NCBI GenBank assembly: GCA_018715165.1 | Contig: DVMC01000208.1 | Location: forward strand, 1-9,019 | Direction: 5' to 3' | DNA from: Limiplasma pullistercoris | Lineage (GTDB): Bacteria > Bacillota > Clostridia > Christensenellales > Aristaeellaceae | Length of the DNA stretch: 9,019 nt | Part shown: positions 6,801 through 9,019 of the stretch, one piece after another | How positions within the stretch are numbered: position 1 is the first letter of the stretch | Layout: each line of letters opens with the position of its first letter | The notes under the pieces: model-generated | What the model saw: the letters and a program-made list of their open reading frames with translations, nothing else | What the model was told of the DNA's origin: nothing | The model's database searches: none | Position numbers and translations under genes: made by a program

Positions 6801-7487
6801 GAGCTGGTCGACGGCGACGCGGCAAAGAGTCCCTTGAGCCTCTGGGTGATCGTCCAGGATGGCAGCGGCGCCACTGCTACAAGCAACTCCATTACGATTT
6901 CTGTGACCAATCCCAGCGCCTCTACCTTAGACCTGCTCCCCAGCGACAATAATATGGACACACTCCAGGAAGAGCCGGCCGTTTCCCAGACGCAGACCTA
7001 CACCGAGCCCGTGCAGGAAACCTACACCGAGCCCGTGCAGGAAACCTACACCGAGCCTGCGCCGGAACCTGCGGCGGAGCCTGAATCTCAGGCTCCCGCC
7101 GCGGCCGTGCTGACCATTCAGTCGAAGAGTTCCGTTACCAAGGGCAAGACCCTACAGCTGACTGCTCTGATGAACGATCAGGCCATCGTGTATGATAGTA
7201 ACAACGATGAGGCCTACCCCATTCTGTGGACGTTGTCCGGCGCCAAGTCAAAGGGAACCAGTATCAGCGCCAGCGGCCTCCTGACCGTTGCTGCGGATGA
7301 AACCGCTACTTCCCTGACGGTGACGGCTACGCTGAAGTCGGACCAGAACAACTTCTCCACCGTAAACCTGAAGGTCAAGGAAGCGCAAACGACTGAAACG
7401 GCCAATACCACCACTGAAACCGTGGTCAATGATGATGGCACGAACGATGCCGGTATGGAGCTTCTCGACACCTTGCTCAACCCGTAA
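3840..7487 (+). CDS. Secreted modular SH3b / Ig-like / choice-of-anchor-D / BIG2 protein
   Basis: 1,215 residues. The ATG at 3840 is chosen because GGAGGG (3826-3831) lies 8 bases upstream and a typical signal peptide follows (MKRF, hydrophobic core, cleavage near A24/A25). An upstream in-frame start at 3741 falls inside the promoter. Domains in order: three SH3b (about 27-87, 95-157, 168-230), each with an LRxxP or RLRTGP core; three Ig-like repeats (236-315, 319-397, 403-491) sharing YTVxAxDVGK and VTGTGxYxGT; four choice-of-anchor-D/HYDIN-like repeats (about 496-596, 604-708, 714-814, 821-928) with TNTG and AGTYxxTVTVTYD/N cores; a PKD-like domain (935-1024); a Glu/Pro/Thr linker (1041-1088); a BIG2-like domain (1089-1181); and an acidic Thr-rich tail. 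SH3b modules in secreted Gram-positive proteins commonly bind peptidoglycan, so retention at the wall is likely. No enzyme domain, LPxTG motif or C-terminal TM is present. A structural, adhesive or scaffold role is inferred; the substrate is unknown. It appears monocistronic. Confidence 0.93.
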   Translation: MKRFLAVLLVAVMLMSILPATSMAASYATVVGGWLRLRSAPNFNATTITSYYTGTQVQIISSSGGWYKVQTPDGRIGYMYGDYLRVGGSIPSEGTAYVTSYNGYGVRLRTGPGTGYRIIRTYAVGTPVTVLERGTYWSRISIGGTVGYMMSQFLHFGSDYPDDGNVLCYATIWSSNGYGVRLRTGPSKSYSKIGVYSVGTKVAVLQKGAVWDRIRVGSRVGWMMNEFLIYHENNEVTSVTLNNYMPVVGSVLSMQAVAPNTATVSYEWLVGGVLKSTNTTYTVDANDVGKTIQLRVTGTGSYKGTVTSAATNAVVSNTVLTGVTLNTIAPVVGDVMTATLNPAGASVIYAWKVGGYQVSNAATYTVTANDVGKQIELIVTGTGVYSGTQSSGLTAAVSASRAIADVTIRNETNPTAGAAPSVGDKLTAVPSPAQATVTYQWNRDGAAISGATSASYTVAAEDEGHKLSVTVTGTGSYTGTDTSSETATVVVKAPVLGLIVPTFAEVVAGYEQPAAAALTITNTGSAGATITGVTSSDPARFIVNTNGSSQIAAGATDTSWTIQPAAGLAAGTYGATVTVTYDGGKTVSSTVSFVVKESAPAPASELFIGNLVFDPVQEGYQAVPEKAFTVTNTGAADVNVTSATLSGKNPTSFTLGGGATTIKAGATDSTTYTVIPVLGQQAGTYSATLELTYDNGKTAQADVTFTVSATAGTPSLTVGNVDFGSVAEGSTPGAAAISIENTGDVTATITDVSVDSQNFTVNTTGSTNIAADATDTTWTVQPVAGLPAGAYTGQITVTYNGAAPATAQVTLTVSGGSAPAEATLSVDGATVTQTVGELENIPITIRNTSAFDAAIRQVAINDTNNYFTVNGDGSSKIPANQSDASSWYVTPKANLVEGTYSTKVTVTYNSGAGTSDHTAEATITLNVSGSAPAPQALSVTLSFEEGSENMTVGQRIKLTANATGGDGSYQYSWDGGGTYVDASTWSYELVDGDAAKSPLSLWVIVQDGSGATATSNSITISVTNPSASTLDLLPSDNNMDTLQEEPAVSQTQTYTEPVQETYTEPVQETYTEPAPEPAAEPESQAPAAAVLTIQSKSSVTKGKTLQLTALMNDQAIVYDSNNDEAYPILWTLSGAKSKGTSISASGLLTVAADETATSLTVTATLKSDQNNFSTVNLKVKEAQTTETANTTTETVVNDDGTNDAGMELLDTLLNP
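3918..4529 (+). repeat. Three tandem SH3b coding units
   Basis: Encodes residues 27-230. Units 2 and 3 are offset by 222 bases (74 codons) and share a 29-base stretch with one mismatch (4143-4171 and 4365-4393), encoding NGYGVRLRTG in both. Unit 1 is more diverged, so units 2 and 3 look like the more recent duplication. Confidence 0.85.
4545..5312 (+). repeat. Three tandem Ig-like coding repeats
   Basis: Encodes residues 236-491 as three units of about 80-89 residues. Each unit has a PxVGD/S start, a central Y-x-W strand (YEW, YAW, YQW) and the end motif VTGTGxYxGT. Bacterial Ig-like folds of this kind usually act as spacers or adhesion stalks. Confidence 0.8.
5325..6623 (+). repeat. Four choice-of-anchor-D/HYDIN-like coding repeats
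   Basis: Encodes residues 496-928 as four units of about 100 residues. The core is I-x-NTG followed by FxVNxxGSxxI, then ATDTxWTxQP and AGTY. Units 1 and 3 are closest to each other; unit 4 is more diverged and has a different base composition. The family label comes from motif recognition and is moderately sure. Confidence 0.7.
6996..7067 (+). repeat. Three 24-base tandem repeats, TYTEPVQE linker
   Basis: Two identical 24-base copies (6996-7019 and 7020-7043) and a diverged third (7044-7067) encode TYTEPVQE, TYTEPVQE and TYTEPAPE, leading into a Pro/Ala/Glu stretch. It forms an extended linker between the PKD-like and BIG2-like domains. Perfect identity of the first two copies suggests recent slippage and possible length variation between strains. 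Confidence 0.92.
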
Positions 7488-7490
7488 CAC

Positions 7491-7557
7491 AAACCCGCGG
7501 CGTCCGGTTCATCCGGACGCCGCATTTGCGTGCCGGAATCGACCTCGCGGGTTTTTT
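7491..7557. terminator. Nested terminator between convergent genes
   Basis: A perfect 11-bp hairpin (7497-7507 with 7513-7523, loop TTCAT) has little T-tail of its own. An outer dyad pairs AAACCCGCG (7491-7499) with CGCGGGTTT (7546-7554) and ends in six T (7552-7557), making an intrinsic terminator for the + strand gene ending at 7487. On the minus strand the same structure is followed by TTTGTGTTA, so weaker termination there is possible. Confidence 0.75.
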
Positions 7558-7568
7558 CCGGCATCATG

Positions 7569-7597
7569 AAGGGGCCGCAACGAGGCGGCCCCTTTTC
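7569..7597. terminator. Second hairpin terminator, possibly bidirectional
   Basis: AAGGGGCCGC (7569-7578) pairs perfectly with GCGGCCCCTT (7585-7594) around AACGAG. On the + strand it continues TTCTTATT, acting as a back-up terminator. On the minus strand it lies 17 bases beyond the stop at 7614 and has no T-run, but it is the only strong hairpin close after that gene. Confidence 0.75.
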
Positions 7598-7613
7598 TTA
7601 TTCAGCTCTGCGT

Positions 7614-8615
7614 TTATACCGTGTGCTTGCCCATCGTGCTGCGGATTCGGGAGGACACGGGCGGCGCGACCTCCTCCTCCGGAGGCTCGTTGGGCTCGTA
7701 GGCGATGCCGTCCAGCACCACCTTGCGAGACGCTGGCGGTGCGGGGGCTGTAGGCTCCGGGGCGGACTTTTCTGCCCTGGCCACAATGGTGGAGCGAATT
7801 ATCACGCGTGATCCGCTCTGGCTGGGCGTGCCAGCCTCGGTATGGGCAGGTACGGCCGACGGCGCGGGCGGGACGGGAACAGAGGGAGCTGTGTCCATCC
7901 CCGAAACGGCAAATGATGTAGACGCTGCCGTCGGCTCCTGCACGGCCTGTGCCACGGAGGGAGGCTCCACAGCAGGCGGCGCTGACGACTCCGGCGTGGA
8001 TGACCGCTCCCCCACAGACGGTGTTGCAAAGAAAGGCTCTGCATCAGCAGGCTCCGCCACGGGGGGCGGCGCAGGCGGCTCTGCAAAGGGCCGGGCATAG
8101 GGCGAGGGTTCATCCTCGGCATTGGAGGGCGGCAGAATGGGCGGCGGCGTGTAGGCCGTCGGCACCGCCGGAGACGATGTACGGGGGGGAAGGTCCTCAT
8201 AAATCGCCCCCGCAAAGGGGTTGGTTCTCGCTTCCCGCGGCTTCCATGCCGACCAGTCGGCATCCTCCTCCGGCCATACGGGTTTGGCTGCGGGCGCAGA
8301 CGCCGGGCGGCTGTAAGGCGAGGGCGCCCTGCGGCGGGCGGGGCGGCGGCGCGAACGGCGGAGCAGAATGCCCATCCCCACCGCCATCATTGCGATGCCG
8401 CACAGCAGCACCCCATAGCAATGATGCAGCGCATAGGTCATCGCTCCATTGACGGCGCTGACGATAAGATTCCCCGATGGCATTTCAAACGAAGACAGCA
8501 CCAGCTGCAACTGGTCGTTCTGAACCATGGGCAACACCGTCGCCAAGATTCCTACAAACGTAACCGCACAGCCAATGCCAAACAGCGCACCGCCGATGGT
8601 CCTGCGTACCTTCAT
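7614..8615 (-). CDS. Unrecognised two-TM protein with long Pro/Ala/Ser/Glu-rich tail
   Basis: 333 residues; I do not recognise the family. The ATG at 8615 is chosen because AAAGGA (8629-8624) lies 8 bases upstream and the protein then opens with MKVRR and a TM helix. An ATG at 8642 is also possible but has a weaker site. TM1 is about 8-30; a short loop (about 31-60) is followed by TM2 (about 63-86), then the very basic RRSRRRPARRR (86-96). The positive-inside rule puts both ends in the cytoplasm. Residues 97-270 are low-complexity, rich in Pro, Ala, Ser and Glu, with W-containing acidic patches (PVWPEEDADWSAW, 112-124). The last 65 residues are less biased and contain two short similar motifs, VIIRSTIVAR (271-280) and SRIRSTMGK (322-330). 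It is convergent with the SH3b gene and divergent from the vWA gene. A membrane-bound scaffold is one possibility, without direct support. Confidence 0.8.
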   Translation of the reverse strand: MKVRRTIGGALFGIGCAVTFVGILATVLPMVQNDQLQLVLSSFEMPSGNLIVSAVNGAMTYALHHCYGVLLCGIAMMAVGMGILLRRSRRRPARRRAPSPYSRPASAPAAKPVWPEEDADWSAWKPREARTNPFAGAIYEDLPPRTSSPAVPTAYTPPPILPPSNAEDEPSPYARPFAEPPAPPPVAEPADAEPFFATPSVGERSSTPESSAPPAVEPPSVAQAVQEPTAASTSFAVSGMDTAPSVPVPPAPSAVPAHTEAGTPSQSGSRVIIRSTIVARAEKSAPEPTAPAPPASRKVVLDGIAYEPNEPPEEEVAPPVSSRIRSTMGKHTV

Positions 8616-8676
8616 CGCCCTGATCCTTTCATCGTCAAGCATCTTATTCAGAAAATATTTCGTGCTCCGTCGCCGC

Positions 8677-8701
8677 TTTTCCTTCCCATTCGGCAGGAAA
8701 A
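8677..8701. promoter_or_regulatory. Dyad in divergent intergenic region
   Basis: TTTTCCT (8677-8683) and AGGAAAA (8695-8701) form a 7-bp inverted repeat with an 11-base spacer. It sits in the 147-base region (8616-8762) between the divergent minus-strand TM gene and the + strand vWA gene. I could not assign convincing -35/-10 boxes in either direction, so an operator is only a possibility. Confidence 0.3.
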
Positions 8702-8762
8702 TACGGGCTGACGCAGAATCCTTTTGAGAGAAGAACGCTTTTTTGAGGGAGGCTCGACCGGT

Positions 8763-9019
8763 TTGGAAGGGTATAAACTGACCTACCATGTCGATATGGT
8801 CTTTTGCATCGACGCCACAGGCAGCATGCGCCACGTGCTGGATCTGGTGAAGCAGAATGCGCTCAACCTCTACCGCGACATCGTGGCGGAAATGGAAAAG
8901 AAGCACAAGGTGATCGACCAGCTGCGCGTGCGGGTGATCGCCTTCCGCGATTACGTGGCCGACGGCGACGACGCCATGCTCAGCAGCGACTTTTTTGTGT
9001 TGCCCGATCAGGCGCAGAT
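8763..9019 (+). CDS. von Willebrand factor A domain protein, 3'-truncated by window edge
   Basis: The frame is open to the window end, giving 85 residues. The likely start is TTG 8763, with GGGAGG (8747-8752) 10 bases upstream; an earlier in-frame TTG at 8724 is an alternative. The protein opens directly into beta strand 1, YHVDMVFCIDATGSM, a MIDAS-type metal site (D17-x-T19-x-S21), followed by an amphipathic helix and strand 2, LRVRVIAFRDY. There is no signal peptide, so it is probably cytoplasmic. I know similar DATGSM proteins from clostridia, sometimes related to TerY-like vWA proteins that work with PP2C phosphatases and kinases. The downstream genes that would test this lie outside the window. 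vWA domains usually mediate metal-dependent protein binding. Confidence 0.85.
   Translation, partial: MEGYKLTYHVDMVFCIDATGSMRHVLDLVKQNALNLYRDIVAEMEKKHKVIDQLRVRVIAFRDYVADGDDAMLSSDFFVLPDQAQ

Noticed and set aside
7400..7487. Sortase signal or C-terminal membrane anchor on the SH3b protein
   Set aside because: The C-terminus is acidic and Thr-rich, ending LLDTLLNP, with no LPxTG-like motif, hydrophobic segment or basic end.
8616..8906. Upstream extension of the minus-strand TM gene to 8906
   Set aside because: The extension would run antisense through the vWA coding region and lacks a ribosome binding site; ATG 8615 has one and precedes a TM helix.

Overview
The window looks like part of a chromosome from a high-GC, Gram-positive, anaerobe-type member of the Bacillota, most likely a gut-associated clostridial lineage. 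This is inference. It rests on strong GGAGG-type ribosome binding sites, TTG starts, Rho-independent terminators, a signal-peptide protein built from SH3b and Ig-like modules, and small families (a DUF5685-type protein, a two-TM zinc-ribbon protein) that I know from clostridial genomes. I see no mobile element, tRNA, rRNA, CRISPR array or phage gene.

Left block (1-3594, + strand): a tightly packed operon of four genes. They are an Hsp70/DnaK missing its N-terminus at the window edge, a DUF5685-type helical protein (TTG start), a non-canonical J-domain co-chaperone whose ATG overlaps the previous stop, and a small two-TM protein ending in a zinc ribbon. A strong terminator at about 3602-3637 closes it. 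There is no GrpE, HrcA or canonical DnaJ in the visible part, so this is probably a specialised Hsp70 module rather than the housekeeping hrcA-grpE-dnaK-dnaJ operon. The J protein has a Gly/Ser/Tyr low-complexity arm, a TPR-like domain and a C-terminal tail holding all eight of its cysteines. The DUF5685-type protein carries two Asp-rich motifs that resemble those of squalene/phytoene synthases. This block is the best candidate for an under-described system.

Middle block (3595-7487, + strand): a clear sigma-A-type promoter (TTTACA, 17 bp, TACAAT) drives a monocistronic gene for a secreted modular protein of 1,215 residues. It has a signal peptide, three SH3b domains, three Ig-like repeats, four 'choice-of-anchor D'-like repeats, a PKD-like domain, a TYTEPVQE-repeat linker and a BIG2-like domain. 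No sortase signal or membrane anchor is visible. Base composition drops noticeably over the last third of the gene.

Right block (7488-9019): a 126-base space between convergent genes holds a nested terminator and a second strong hairpin. The next gene, on the minus strand, encodes an unrecognised two-TM protein with a long Pro/Ala/Ser/Glu-rich, probably cytoplasmic tail. Divergent from it, a von Willebrand factor A (MIDAS) protein begins on the + strand and runs off the window.
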